Assembly (NCBI RefSeq): GCF_029233945.1
Contig: NZ_JARGOQ010000009.1
Coordinates: 1 to 64,000, forward strand
Length of the DNA stretch: 64,000 nt
Reading direction: 5' to 3'
From: Sneathiella sp.
GTDB taxonomy: Bacteria > Pseudomonadota > Alphaproteobacteria > Sneathiellales > Sneathiellaceae
Shown one piece after another: positions 18,121 to 27,357 of this stretch (position 1 is its first letter; each line of letters opens with the position of its first letter). The notes beneath the pieces were generated by a model. It was not told the DNA's origin. It ran no database searches and saw nothing but the letters and a program-made list of their open reading frames with translations. A program made the translations under genes and the position numbers.

Positions 18121-19047
18121 ATGGAATATTTTTTACAGCAATTGATCAATGGGATCACGCTGGGGTCGATCTATGGCCTTATCGCGATTGGTTACACGAT
18201 GGTTTATGGAATCATCGGCATGATCAACTTCGCTCATGGTGACATTTTCATGGTGAGCTCGTTTATCGCACTCATTGTCATCACGGCGCTTGGGTTGACT
18301 GTGTCCACGGGACTCGGCTTGACCATTCTGGCGTTAATTCTCGTTCTTGTAACCTCCATGGTGATCGCCTCCGTCTTCGGCTGGACGACCGAGCGGCTGG
18401 CCTATCGCCCCCTTCGCGGCTCATTCCGGTTGGCGCCGCTGATTACAGCCATCGGCATCTCCATTGTCCTTCAGAACTACATCCAGATCACGCAAGGTGC
18501 CCGCGTGAAACCGCTGCAGCCGCTTATTGAAAATGGCTATACTCTGATGACACGGGCCGATGGGTTCACTGTTCAGCTGTCCAATATGCAGATTTTGATC
18601 ATCACCGTGACCATCATTTTGATGACGATTTTCTCCCTCATCATCGCCAAGACATCCTTGGGCCGGGCACAGCGCGCCTGCGAGCAGGACCGCAAGATGG
18701 CCTCCCTCCTCGGTATCAATGTTGACCGGACAATCTCTATGACATTCGTTATGGGGGCGGCGCTGGCCGCTGTCGCGGGCCTGATGTTCTTGCTCTACTA
18801 TGGCGTCATTGATTTCTTTATCGGCTTTGTCGCCGGGGTGAAGGCATTTACTGCTGCCGTGCTTGGCGGTATCGGATCGCTCCCGGGGGCCATGCTCGGG
18901 GGATTGGTTATTGGTCTTATTGAGACTTTCTGGTCGGCCTATTTCTCAATCGAATATAAGGATGTCGCCGCCTTCTCCATGCTGGCAATTGTGTTGATCT
19001 TTCTGCCGCAAGGCCTGCTTGGTAAGCCAGAGGTGGAAAAAGTATAA
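18121..19047 (+). CDS. livH: Branched-chain amino acid ABC transporter permease LivH
   Basis: Inner-membrane permease of the high-affinity Leu/Ile/Val (LIV-I) importer. I start at the ATG at 18121 after GGGGGGAGC (308 residues). An earlier in-frame ATG 17 codons upstream adds only non-conserved sequence. Features: [20 protein letters not shown], the [15 protein letters not shown] signature of the family, about eight membrane helices and the EAA-like [23 protein letters not shown] loop. livM begins within its stop (TAATG). Confidence 0.95.
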   Translation: MEYFLQQLINGITLGSIYGLIAIGYTMVYGIIGMINFAHGDIFMVSSFIALIVITALGLTVSTGLGLTILALILVLVTSMVIASVFGWTTERLAYRPLRGSFRLAPLITAIGISIVLQNYIQITQGARVKPLQPLIENGYTLMTRADGFTVQLSNMQILIITVTIILMTIFSLIIAKTSLGRAQRACEQDRKMASLLGINVDRTISMTFVMGAALAAVAGLMFLLYYGVIDFFIGFVAGVKAFTAAVLGGIGSLPGAMLGGLVIGLIETFWSAYFSIEYKDVAAFSMLAIVLIFLPQGLLGKPEVEKV

Positions 19048-20384
19048 TGACGGACACAGCAAACAGCGGCCCGCAGCCCGGCAGGCATCTGGATATTCCC
19101 AAGGTAACCAAAGACCTCATTGTGACAGCACTGATTGCGACGGCAATTTTTGGCTCGACAATTGCGTTTCGCACTGTGTCTGCGGCAGGCGGCCTGCGGC
19201 TGGAGGTCCGGTATGATGTTGCCTTTTATGTGATCGCCGCTGTGGTTGTTGGGCGATTGCTCCTCTGGCTTTTCTTCTGGAGCAAGCCCGCCGGTACGTC
19301 GGCTGTTGAAATGCCAACAAGCATCAAGTCGGGCGTGGCGAAGATTTCCGCGAAGGTGGGCAAGGGATTCGCGCCGACGATGCTTATATTTGCGCTGGTT
19401 TTTCCTTTTCTCCCCTTTACCGATCGTTATCTCCTCGACCTGAGCATATTGATCCTGACCTATGTCATGCTTGGCTGGGGCTTGAATATTGTGGTCGGGC
19501 TGGCCGGGTTGCTTGATCTTGGCTATGTGGCCTTTTATGCGATTGGGGCCTATTCCTATGCTCTGCTCGCGCAGTATTTCGGATTTTCTTTCTGGATGTG
19601 TCTTCCGCTCGCCGGGATATTGGCAGCATTCTGGGGGATTATTCTCGGGTTTCCTGTTTTGCGGTTGCGCGGTGACTATCTTGCTATTGTGACACTTGCA
19701 TTCGGGGAGATTATTCGCATCGTCCTGCTCAACTGGTATCAGTTCACGGGCGGCCCCGATGGGCTTTCCGGTATTCCCCGCCCAAGCTTTTTCGGTCTGG
19801 AATTTACGCGCAGGGAAGGCGGTTTCGCGGACTTTTTTGGTCTCGATTATTCATCGATCCATCGCATTGTCTTTATGTACTTCCTGATCCTCGCATTGGC
19901 GCTTCTTACCAATTTTGTAACCAACCGCCTCCGCCGCCTGCCGATCGGTCGCGCGTGGGAGGCCTTGCGCGAGGATGAGATTGCCTGCCGGTCGCTTGGG
20001 CTCAATACAACATCCGTGAAACTCACGGCCTTCGCCATCGGCGGTATGTTCGCCGGTTTCGCCGGTTCCTTCTTTGCGACGCGGCAGGGGTTTATCTCAC
20101 CGGAAAGTTTCACCTTTATCGAATCCGCCCTGATTCTGGCAATCGTGGTTCTTGGCGGCATGGGATCGCAAGTCGGTGTAGTGATTGCCTCTATCGCCAT
20201 GATCGGCGGGTTTGAGATCTTCCGGGAGGCAGAGCAATTCCGGATGCTGATATTTGGCCTCGCCATGGTGGTCATCATGATCTGGCGTCCGCGTGGTCTG
20301 ATTTCGACGCGTATTCCTTCCATCTTCCTGAAAGAGAAAAAAGCGGTGTCGGCGGATATGGTCGCGCAAGGGGAGGGGCACTGA
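19047..20384 (+). CDS. livM: Branched-chain amino acid ABC transporter permease LivM
   Basis: Second permease of the LIV-type importer, 445 residues, with the extended N-terminus (about 130 residues, three membrane segments) seen in proteobacterial LivM. The core has [31 protein letters not shown] and the permease loop [19 protein letters not shown], followed by [17 protein letters not shown]. Coupled to livH by a TAATG overlap; livG starts 1 base after its stop. Confidence 0.95.
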   Translation: MTDTANSGPQPGRHLDIPKVTKDLIVTALIATAIFGSTIAFRTVSAAGGLRLEVRYDVAFYVIAAVVVGRLLLWLFFWSKPAGTSAVEMPTSIKSGVAKISAKVGKGFAPTMLIFALVFPFLPFTDRYLLDLSILILTYVMLGWGLNIVVGLAGLLDLGYVAFYAIGAYSYALLAQYFGFSFWMCLPLAGILAAFWGIILGFPVLRLRGDYLAIVTLAFGEIIRIVLLNWYQFTGGPDGLSGIPRPSFFGLEFTRREGGFADFFGLDYSSIHRIVFMYFLILALALLTNFVTNRLRRLPIGRAWEALREDEIACRSLGLNTTSVKLTAFAIGGMFAGFAGSFFATRQGFISPESFTFIESALILAIVVLGGMGSQVGVVIASIAMIGGFEIFREAEQFRMLIFGLAMVVIMIWRPRGLISTRIPSIFLKEKKAVSADMVAQGEGH

Positions 20385-20385
20385 C

Positions 20386-21243
20386 ATGACGCATCATGTT
20401 GATGATCCCGTTCTGACCGTTGAGCATTTAAACATGCGCTTTGGCGGCTTGCTCGCCGTCGATGACCTTTCCTTTGATGTGGGCCGGAGCGATATTACCG
20501 CGCTGATCGGGCCGAATGGTGCGGGAAAGACCACCGTATTCAACTGCATTACCGGCTTTTACAAACCGACAGAGGGGCGCATCACCGCGCTTCATGAGGG
20601 TGGCGCGAAGTTCTTGCTTGAACGCATGGATGATTTCAAGATTCCGAAAGTTGCAAAAGTTGCGCGAACTTTCCAGAATATCCGATTGTTTGGTGGGATG
20701 ACGGTGCTCGAAAACCTGATGGTGGGGCAGCATAACCCCCTGATGCTTGCCTCTAACTACACATTCGGCGGGATATTCGGGTTGAGCGGATATAAAAAGG
20801 CCGAAAAAGTAGCGGTGGAGCTTGCAAAATACTGGATGGAGCAGACGGGTCTTACTGCTCGCGCAGATGACGCGGCGGGAGACCTTCCGTACGGGGAACA
20901 GCGCAAGCTTGAGATAGCCCGGGCCATGTGCACGAAGCCGAAGCTGCTATGCCTTGATGAGCCGGCGGCCGGTCTGAACCCGCGTGAATCGGACGAGTTG
21001 AACAAACTCTTGCTGTTTATCCGTAAGGAGCGGGACACAGGCGTGCTCCTGATCGAGCATGACATGAACGTAGTTATGGGGATTTCTGACCATATTATCG
21101 TGCTTGACTATGGCAAGAAAATTGCCGATGGCACGCCGGAGGAAATTCGCAATGACGCAAGCGTTATTGCTGCCTATCTCGGTGTGGCGGACGATGAGGT
21201 AGAAGAAGTGGAACATGAAATTGAGGAGGGAGCATCCTCATGA
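20386..21243 (+). CDS. livG: Branched-chain amino acid ABC transporter ATP-binding protein LivG
   Basis: One of two ATPases of the LIV importer. Walker A GPNGAGKTT, a signature of reduced form LPYGEQRKLEIARAM, Walker B LLCLDEPAAGLNPRE and the H-loop LLIEHDMN are present; the AAGLNP form is diagnostic of LivG. 285 residues, a little long because of an acidic C-terminal tail (EVEEVEHEIEEG). Its last bases overlap the livF start (ATGA). Confidence 0.95.
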   Translation: MTHHVDDPVLTVEHLNMRFGGLLAVDDLSFDVGRSDITALIGPNGAGKTTVFNCITGFYKPTEGRITALHEGGAKFLLERMDDFKIPKVAKVARTFQNIRLFGGMTVLENLMVGQHNPLMLASNYTFGGIFGLSGYKKAEKVAVELAKYWMEQTGLTARADDAAGDLPYGEQRKLEIARAMCTKPKLLCLDEPAAGLNPRESDELNKLLLFIRKERDTGVLLIEHDMNVVMGISDHIIVLDYGKKIADGTPEEIRNDASVIAAYLGVADDEVEEVEHEIEEGASS

Positions 21244-21968
21244 GCGATCAGCCCCTTCTTGCAGTCAAAGACGTTCAAACCTTTTACGGAAAGATTCAGG
21301 CTCTCAAAGGTGTCACCATGGAGGTGAACGCTGGCGAAATCGTGACCCTCATTGGCGCGAACGGAGCCGGAAAATCCACCCTGATGATGACGGTTTGCGG
21401 GGATCCGCGCGCCGCCGCCGGGCAGATCATTTTTGATGGGCAGGACATCACTAAACTGCAGACCCACGAAATCACGCGTATGAATATCGCCCAATCGCCG
21501 GAGGGGCGGCGGATTTTTCCGCGCATGACGGTTTATGAAAATCTGATCATGGGAGCGACTACCTCGAACCCCGCCTACTTCGAGGAGGATCTGGCCCACG
21601 CGTTTTATCTGTTCCCAAGACTGAAAGAGCGGAAAGATCAGCGCGGCGGGACGCTTTCGGGCGGAGAGCAACAAATGCTGGCGATTGCCCGGGCGCTGAT
21701 GGCGCGGCCCCGGCTCCTGCTGCTAGACGAGCCGTCCCTCGGATTGGCGCCGCTCGTCGTGAAGCAGATTTTCGAAGCAATCAAGGAACTCAATGAAAAG
21801 GACGGATTGACCGTTTTTCTGGTAGAGCAGAACGCATATCATGCACTTAAACTGGCGGATCGTGGTTATGTCATGGTCAATGGCAGTATAACCTTGAGCG
21901 GAACCGGCAAGGAATTGCTGGCAAGCGAAGAGGTGCGTGCGGCTTATCTGGAAGGGGGGGCGCACTGA
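21240..21968 (+). CDS. livF: Branched-chain amino acid ABC transporter ATP-binding protein LivF
   Basis: Second ATPase of the LIV importer, 242 residues. Walker A GANGAGKST, ABC signature LSGGEQQMLAIARAL, Walker B LLLLDEPSLGLAP and VFLVEQNA as the switch region, where Gln replaces the usual His as is normal for LivF. The N-terminal VQTFYGKIQALKGV is the LivF hallmark. It overlaps livG by 4 bases and the DUF6867 gene by 1 base. Confidence 0.96.
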   Translation: MSDQPLLAVKDVQTFYGKIQALKGVTMEVNAGEIVTLIGANGAGKSTLMMTVCGDPRAAAGQIIFDGQDITKLQTHEITRMNIAQSPEGRRIFPRMTVYENLIMGATTSNPAYFEEDLAHAFYLFPRLKERKDQRGGTLSGGEQQMLAIARALMARPRLLLLDEPSLGLAPLVVKQIFEAIKELNEKDGLTVFLVEQNAYHALKLADRGYVMVNGSITLSGTGKELLASEEVRAAYLEGGAH

Positions 21969-22321
21969 TGGGAATTCTGTGGGAAAATAGCTTCGTAACC
22001 TTCCTCTTTGTCAATGTCATAATCGGGGGAGGCGCCGGATATCTCTCCGGGCGGGCGCTGGCATCAAATTGGCGCCCCATTTCGCATCTAATTTTCTTTA
22101 TGCTGTTGCTGGCGCTCGTTGTGAGGTTTTTTCATTTTGCTTTATTCGACGGGACATTGCTCTCCCTCCATTATTATGTCGTTGATGCTCTGGTATTGGT
22201 TGGCATTTCTCTATTGGGCTATCGTTTGACCCGTGTGCGGCAAATGGTGACGCAATATCGCTGGCTTTATGGACGGGACGGGCCTTTTTCCTGGCGCGAG
22301 AAAAAAGGCGCGGAGGACTGA
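21968..22321 (+). CDS. DUF6867-type small membrane protein of liv operon
   Basis: 117 residues with about four hydrophobic segments and a basic end (RQMVTQYRWLYGRDGPFSWREKK). I recognise it as the uncharacterised family (DUF6867) often found after livF in alphaproteobacteria. The ATG overlaps the livF stop in TGATG, which implies co-translation with the transporter. An accessory or assembly role for the Liv complex is only an inference from position. Confidence 0.75.
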   Translation: MGILWENSFVTFLFVNVIIGGGAGYLSGRALASNWRPISHLIFFMLLLALVVRFFHFALFDGTLLSLHYYVVDALVLVGISLLGYRLTRVRQMVTQYRWLYGRDGPFSWREKKGAED

Positions 22322-22342
22322 TGCCTGTCACTCGAATTCGCT

Positions 22343-22371
22343 TTCAAATTGCTATAAAAGTTTGATATAAT
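22343..22371 (+). promoter_or_regulatory. Predicted promoter for livJ
   Basis: TTCAAA (22343-22348) and TATAAT (22366-22371) with a 17-base spacer, about 55 bases before the livJ ATG. A consensus -10 box with a 4/6 -35 box. A separate promoter would let the binding protein be made in excess over the membrane parts. Confidence 0.5.
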
Positions 22372-22426
22372 TGCGAAAAAGTAGCGTATCTATTAGAATT
22401 ACATTTTACCAACTGGGAGTACGAAG

Positions 22427-23530
22427 ATGAAAAAAATGTTACTTGCCATGTCGGCCATGTCGATGGGCGTGATGATCAGTTCAGGTGCTGCCTGGGCAGA
22501 CATTGCGATTGCAACGGCGGGCCCGATGACAGGACAGTATGCCAGTTTTGGCCAGCAGATGAAGGCTGGTGCGGAGCAGGCTGTCGCTGATATCAATGCG
22601 GCTGGCGGTGTGAATGGCGAAATGCTGACACTGGAGATTGGTGATGATGCCTGCGATCCGAAGCAGGCTGTCGCTGTCGCCAACCAGATGGTGTCAAAAG
22701 GCGTGGTCTTTATGGCCGGCCATTTCTGTTCCGGTTCTTCCATTCCGGCTTCCGCCGTGTATGAAGAAGAAGGGATCATCCAGATTTCACCCGCTTCCAC
22801 CAACCCGAAGCTGACCGATGAAGGCGGCCCGAACGTCTACCGCGTCTGCGGCCGTGATGATCAGCAGGGCAAGGTTGCCGGTGCCTATCTTGCCGATGAA
22901 TCAAAAGCAGGTAAGAAAATTGCTATTTTGCATGACAAGACGGCTTACGGTAAAGGCCTCGCCGATGAGACCAAAGCTTCTATGGAAGCTGATGGTGGCA
23001 AAGCAACCATGTATGAAGCCTATACCGCTGGCGAAAAAGACTATACGGCGCTTGTTTCCAAAATGAAGCAGGAGGGCATTGATATCGCCTATGTTGGCGG
23101 TTATCACACCGAAGCCGGACTGATTGTTCGCCAGATGCGGGATCAGGGCATGAGCACACAGCTCGTTTCCGGTGATGCTCTCGTGACCGATGAATATTGG
23201 TCAATCACGGGTGATGCCGGCGAAGGCACGCTGATGACCTTTTCTCCCGATCCTCGCAAAAACCCGGGGGTTACTGAACTGGTTGCCAAGTTCCGTGAAA
23301 AGGGCATCGAGCCTGAAGGTTATGTTCTCTACACCTACGCGGCCGTTCAGGCCTGGGCGGACGCAGCTAAAGCTGCGAAATCCGTCGATCTGGAGCCAGT
23401 TATGGATGCCCTGAACGAGGGCACGTTTGAAACGGTTCTTGGCTCTTTGTCTTTCGATGACAAGGGCGATGTAACCTTGCCGGGTTATGTTTGGTACGAA
23501 TGGAAAGATGGCAAATACGACTATAAATAA
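22427..23530 (+). CDS. livJ: Branched-chain amino acid ABC transporter substrate-binding protein
   Basis: Periplasmic type I binding protein that delivers Leu, Ile or Val to LivHMGF. A signal peptide (1-24, cleaved after GAAWA) precedes DIAIATAGPMTGQYASFGQQMKAG, the typical LivJ/LivK start, and GHFCSGSSIPASAVYEEEGIIQISPAST, which holds the Ser/Thr ligands for the amino acid carboxylate. 367 residues. Its gene has its own promoter and a GGGAG ribosome binding site, and is closed by a strong terminator. Substrate range could be wider than branched-chain amino acids. Confidence 0.94.
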   Translation: MKKMLLAMSAMSMGVMISSGAAWADIAIATAGPMTGQYASFGQQMKAGAEQAVADINAAGGVNGEMLTLEIGDDACDPKQAVAVANQMVSKGVVFMAGHFCSGSSIPASAVYEEEGIIQISPASTNPKLTDEGGPNVYRVCGRDDQQGKVAGAYLADESKAGKKIAILHDKTAYGKGLADETKASMEADGGKATMYEAYTAGEKDYTALVSKMKQEGIDIAYVGGYHTEAGLIVRQMRDQGMSTQLVSGDALVTDEYWSITGDAGEGTLMTFSPDPRKNPGVTELVAKFREKGIEPEGYVLYTYAAVQAWADAAKAAKSVDLEPVMDALNEGTFETVLGSLSFDDKGDVTLPGYVWYEWKDGKYDYK

Positions 23531-23552
23531 GTCTATTTGACGTCAGAGAAAG

Positions 23553-23585
23553 ACCTCGGAAGTTTTGGCTTCCGAGGTTTTTTAT
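23553..23585 (+). terminator. Rho-independent terminator after livJ
   Basis: A 10-bp perfect stem ACCTCGGAAG (23553-23562) with CTTCCGAGGT (23569-23578), a TTTTGG loop and a following T-run. It lies 22 bases beyond the livJ stop and ends the liv operon just before the convergent PhnD-like gene. Confidence 0.93.
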
Positions 23586-23594
23586 TGCGGTTTT

Positions 23595-24401
23595 TCACAG
23601 GAGATTTTCCAGATCAGGGCGGATTTTTTCATAGTTGCGTTTGATGAGTTGATAATCTGCCTCCTCTGTTGCAGCAAAGCCCGTTAACAGAAGCGCATCC
23701 TGCGTCACACAGGGTAGGGAGGCCATCGCTTCAACAACCGCGTGATGTATGCGGTCAACTTCGCTTTTTGACCGTCGCGCCGTTATCATAGGAAGGCCAG
23801 GCGTTGGGTGAGTGCGCGCGATGACTATCAGTTTATCCGTTGCCGTCTCAAACCGTTTCGCAAGCTCCCATGTCACGGCATCGATTGAGGCAATATCAAT
23901 CCGCCGTTCCGCCAAGTGCTTTATAACGGTTCGATGAGACATAAGCCTGCTATATTTGCGGATTTTTTGAAACGCAATTCCTTGCGTCATGAGATGATAG
24001 AAGAAGGCTGCAACACCGGACTGGGACAGCGGATCGTTATATCCGAAGTGTGCGGAATTTATATCCGAGAGGCTTTTTATGCCGCTGTCTCTATGAACGA
24101 CAATCACACTGAAGTAACTGCCAGCCCCGCAGTTAATATCATAGGCGGGCGTGCCGACAAGGGAGACAGTGCCCGATAGCTTTTCCACATAGGGTAGCCC
24201 GCAGGTTTGACCGAGTAGAAGGCCCGGGTCTCTCCAACATTCGAACGGATCGCCTGCCCGGGTGAGATGCTCTGGTGGATGAAATCCGGCAGCGCCGAGG
24301 CTTTCGCGAAGGGCCGACCAGAAGGCATCCGTTGTGCTCTGGATTTCAGGCCAGTCATACATGGGGAGAAGCGCCACAGAGGACGCTGTCGAGGATACCA
24401 T
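23595..24401 (-). CDS. PhnD-like phosphate/phosphonate binding-protein family, no signal peptide
   Basis: 268 residues from the ATG at 24401. Fold and motifs match the PhnD/SsuA2-type solute-binding family: LPMYDWPEIQSTTDAFWSALRE, FGYNDPLSQSGVAAFFYHL, then IASIDAVTWELAKRF. PhnD proteins normally have a signal peptide and sit beside phnCE, but this one starts directly at the mature-like sequence and has no transporter genes nearby, so it may be cytoplasmic. It lies 9 bases after the desaturase stop and is probably co-transcribed with it. The ligand is unknown; a small-molecule sensor role is possible. Confidence 0.7.
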   Translation of the reverse strand: MVSSTASSVALLPMYDWPEIQSTTDAFWSALRESLGAAGFHPPEHLTRAGDPFECWRDPGLLLGQTCGLPYVEKLSGTVSLVGTPAYDINCGAGSYFSVIVVHRDSGIKSLSDINSAHFGYNDPLSQSGVAAFFYHLMTQGIAFQKIRKYSRLMSHRTVIKHLAERRIDIASIDAVTWELAKRFETATDKLIVIARTHPTPGLPMITARRSKSEVDRIHHAVVEAMASLPCVTQDALLLTGFAATEEADYQLIKRNYEKIRPDLENLL

Positions 24402-24410
24402 TATCAAATA

Positions 24411-25304
24411 TTAAACCGGGTCCAGGGGAAAGGCGACCGGTTCTTTTCGTCTAAAAATATAAGCGCGAATGACGTCGGTATAGCTTTTGTAAAAATAACC
24501 TTTGTTCATTTCGACGAAGCGCTCCTGGTGGAGTCGGAATAAACCCGGCAGCCGGTACCAAGCGACAGAGGGGTAGGCATGATGAACTGCATGAAGATTA
24601 TTGTTCAAAAACAAAAATCGCAGCGGTCCTTTATCATTAATTAGCACGGAACGCGCCCGCCGGTCAGGATGCGCCTGGTGCTCAAGAAATGTGCGGATCA
24701 TCAAAAGGGACATGGCAGAATAGGCAGCAATACAGTAGCCAAGAATGGAAATGTTGGAAAAATATCCAATGAAGATTAGAAGCAGGGCGCAAAGCATAAA
24801 ATGAAACGCCCAGTCGCCAAGCATTCGTCGGTTGCCATTTCGAATTTTCTGGATATCCGCTCGAACGAGGCTGGATACCCCAATTAAGGGGCCAATCAGC
24901 ATGCGACCGACAAGAATGTTGTTGGCATTCCAAATCAGCTTTTGAATTTTGCCGAACTTCGCCCAGTCATTCCGCGAGACATACCAGCTTTCCGGATCCT
25001 CGGTCGGGTCGGTAATTCTAGCCCGTTGATGATGGGTGAGATGAACCTCCTTGAAACGGGGATAGGGCATGAACAATCCGATGGGCAGATAGACAATCAG
25101 GTCGTTCAGGCGACGATCAACAAGAGGATGGCCGTGTATGCATTCATGCTGGAGTGAGGAGTGAAAAGTAATCACCGGAATTACCAGCAGCGTGACCAGC
25201 CATATGGGTAAAGAAATCGGCCCAAACAGGACGAACCCCCAAGTTCCGTAGCACAGAAAAATCAATGCAAGGGTTCTTATTTCTTGTCGTTCACGCAACA
25301 ACAC
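24411..25304 (-). CDS. Membrane fatty acid desaturase family protein
   Basis: A membrane di-iron enzyme of 297 residues that would put a double bond (or hydroxyl) in an acyl chain. All three His boxes are present: HECIH at 53-57, HLTHH at 88-92 and HAVHH at about 238-242, within four or more membrane helices. The GTG start has an AGG-type ribosome binding site. It forms a probable two-gene unit with the PhnD-like gene and is divergent from the XRE regulator, its likely controller. Substrate and position of desaturation cannot be read from the sequence; carotenoid-type oxygenation is an alternative for this superfamily. Confidence 0.85.
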   Translation of the reverse strand: MLLRERQEIRTLALIFLCYGTWGFVLFGPISLPIWLVTLLVIPVITFHSSLQHECIHGHPLVDRRLNDLIVYLPIGLFMPYPRFKEVHLTHHQRARITDPTEDPESWYVSRNDWAKFGKIQKLIWNANNILVGRMLIGPLIGVSSLVRADIQKIRNGNRRMLGDWAFHFMLCALLLIFIGYFSNISILGYCIAAYSAMSLLMIRTFLEHQAHPDRRARSVLINDKGPLRFLFLNNNLHAVHHAYPSVAWYRLPGLFRLHQERFVEMNKGYFYKSYTDVIRAYIFRRKEPVAFPLDPV

Positions 25305-25444
25305 AGTTCGCCTACTCCATAAGTTATTGTTAGATGAAGAGAATTATGAGCTATTAGACAGGGAATATACAATGTGACAGTTCGCTAATCTTTATGTTAA
25401 TATAAAACTTAAGTTCTATATTGTTACTTAAATAGGAATTTGGT

Positions 25445-26320
25445 GTGAAATCACTGCGTTTTGAGAAGGAAAATCCAGATAAGCGAGATGTTGCCGAAAT
25501 CTTTCGCGACCGAATGGCGCTGCTGCTGGCACGCAAGGGATTTAATCTTAGCCAGTTTGCGAACAGCGTCGGTATTGATAGATCAGCTCTCAGCCAGTTC
25601 CTTGCGCCGGGCTCCACGCGATTGCCGCGCGCTGAAACCCTGTGTGCTATCTCCCGCACTTATGGTGTCTCCGTTGATTGGCTGATGGGCCTGATCGCGA
25701 ATGATGAAATCGCCAGCGAGGCCGTTCCCATGATCGAGATAGAGCGGGTCACGGAAGCCTCGGCCAGTGTTAAACTCGCGAAATGGCATCGGGAGGCGAT
25801 GGGATATAAAATCCGTTATGTACCGAGTACATTGCCCGATCTCCTCCGGACAGAGGAAATCGGCGTCTATGAATTCGGTGACTTCACGACTACGGAGCGG
25901 GAAGCGAAAGAACGGCAAATGCAGGATCAATTGAGCTATTCCCGGCGTCCCGAAACGGATATGGAGGTTTGCATGCCGCTTCAGGCAATTGAACAGCTTG
26001 CAAAGGGGGAAGGGATATGGCGTCAGGTTCCGATTGCTATCCGTCGAGATCAGATGAAAAATATGATCCGCCTGACCGAGGAGCTCTACCCCACCTTTCG
26101 GTTGTTTTTGTTCGATGCACGGAAGATTTACTCCGCAGCCTATACCCTGTTCGGTCCGTTGCGCGCCGCCATCTATATCGGGAATATGTATCTTCTGGTA
26201 AATTCCGTCGAGCATATTCGCGCATTAACGGCGCATTTTGACGGACTAATACGGAGTGCGGAAGTCGGGCCGGATAAAGCGCCGGAGAGAATTTCTGAAT
26301 ATTTAGCGTCATTGAGCTAG
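25445..26320 (+). CDS. XRE family transcriptional regulator with C-terminal sensor-like region
   Basis: 291 residues. An N-terminal helix-turn-helix (about 28-75, FNLSQFANSVGIDRSALSQFL then ETLCAISRTYGVSVDWLMGL) is followed by about 200 residues with no motif I can name, likely to sense a ligand. GTG start with AGGA 8 bases upstream. The 140-base AT-rich divergent gap with the desaturase gene suggests control of the desaturase/PhnD-like pair. Its stop overlaps the stop of the convergent ABC ATPase gene by 4 bases (CTAG). No auto-regulatory site was identified. Confidence 0.82.
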   Translation: MKSLRFEKENPDKRDVAEIFRDRMALLLARKGFNLSQFANSVGIDRSALSQFLAPGSTRLPRAETLCAISRTYGVSVDWLMGLIANDEIASEAVPMIEIERVTEASASVKLAKWHREAMGYKIRYVPSTLPDLLRTEEIGVYEFGDFTTTEREAKERQMQDQLSYSRRPETDMEVCMPLQAIEQLAKGEGIWRQVPIAIRRDQMKNMIRLTEELYPTFRLFLFDARKIYSAAYTLFGPLRAAIYIGNMYLLVNSVEHIRALTAHFDGLIRSAEVGPDKAPERISEYLASLS

Positions 26321-27357
26321 CCCAGTACCCAGAGGGAGCGGCGCGGCAGATGAACGGATACCGGTGATCCTTCCATCAAAGGCTCTGCGATATGCGGTGC
26401 CAGCAGGGCCTGAAACGTCACCGCGTCTTTACGCAACTCAAGGCGTGTCTGACTTCCCAGAAACTTCTTGGACATGAGCGTTGCCTGAAAGCTGTTCTCT
26501 GTGTTCCGGGCGGTCCCCAGGATGACATTTTCCGGCCGAAAGGTCAGAATTTTCCCCGCAATGGAAGCCTCCTCCGGAAGGGCAAGGCAACCCAGGGCAC
26601 ACTCGAAGTAACCGTCCGTACAGTTGCCCGGAATAAAGTTTTTCGCCCCAAAAAATTTTGCAACTTCCCGATCGGCCGGTTGATCATAGAGGGTGGCGGC
26701 CGGCGCATATTGCCGAAGCGTTCCTTCTAGGACGAGGGCGATCCTGCTGGAAAGGCTCACGGCTTCCTCCTGGTCATGGGTAACGAACAGCATGGTCGTT
26801 CCAAGTTTCTGATGGAGGGATATAAGAAGCTGCTGCATTTCCAGACGCAAATTTGCATCCAGATTTGAAAATGGTTCGTCCAGCAGCAGTATCTGTGGGC
26901 GAAGGACGAGCGCGCGGGCAAGGGCAACACGCTGTTGCTGTCCACCGGAAAGCTGGGAGGGTTTACGCTGCTCCATACCGGCCAACTGCACAAGCTCCAG
27001 CATTCTGCTAACAGCTTGGGTTATTTCCTTCCTTGTTCGATGTCGCATTTTAAGGCCAAACCCAACATTCTCCCCCGCCGTCATATAGGGGAAGAGGAGG
27101 TGGTTTTGAAACACCATAACCGCATCGCGCCGGTCGGGGGGCAGGCGCAAGATGGATTGACCGTCGAAGCGGATATTGCCCGATGTAGGCGCCAGAAGTC
27201 CGGCAATCATCTTGAGAATTGTTGATTTTCCGCAAGCGGACGGACCAAGCAGCGCCGTGAGGGAGCCGCTCTCTACCTGCAAGGAAACGTTTTTCACGGC
27301 GGGCATTGTTTCGCCGGGATAGAACTTGGTGAGGTTTTCGAGACTGACATTGGTCAT
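26317..27357 (-). CDS. ABC transporter ATP-binding protein (YnjD/PotA-like)
   Basis: ATPase of a PotA/ThiQ-type importer, 346 residues. Walker A GPSACGKST, signature LSGGQQQRVALARAL, Walker B ILLLDEPFSNLD, H-loop MLFVTHDQEEA, then a C-terminal TOBE-like region (about 255-345). It overlaps the preceding permease gene by 4 bases (ATGA). With two permeases and a YnjB-like binding protein it forms one four-gene operon. The substrate is unassigned; thiamine, polyamine and ferric ion transporters all share this ATPase type. Confidence 0.88.
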   Translation of the reverse strand: MTNVSLENLTKFYPGETMPAVKNVSLQVESGSLTALLGPSACGKSTILKMIAGLLAPTSGNIRFDGQSILRLPPDRRDAVMVFQNHLLFPYMTAGENVGFGLKMRHRTRKEITQAVSRMLELVQLAGMEQRKPSQLSGGQQQRVALARALVLRPQILLLDEPFSNLDANLRLEMQQLLISLHQKLGTTMLFVTHDQEEAVSLSSRIALVLEGTLRQYAPAATLYDQPADREVAKFFGAKNFIPGNCTDGYFECALGCLALPEEASIAGKILTFRPENVILGTARNTENSFQATLMSKKFLGSQTRLELRKDAVTFQALLAPHIAEPLMEGSPVSVHLPRRSLWVLG

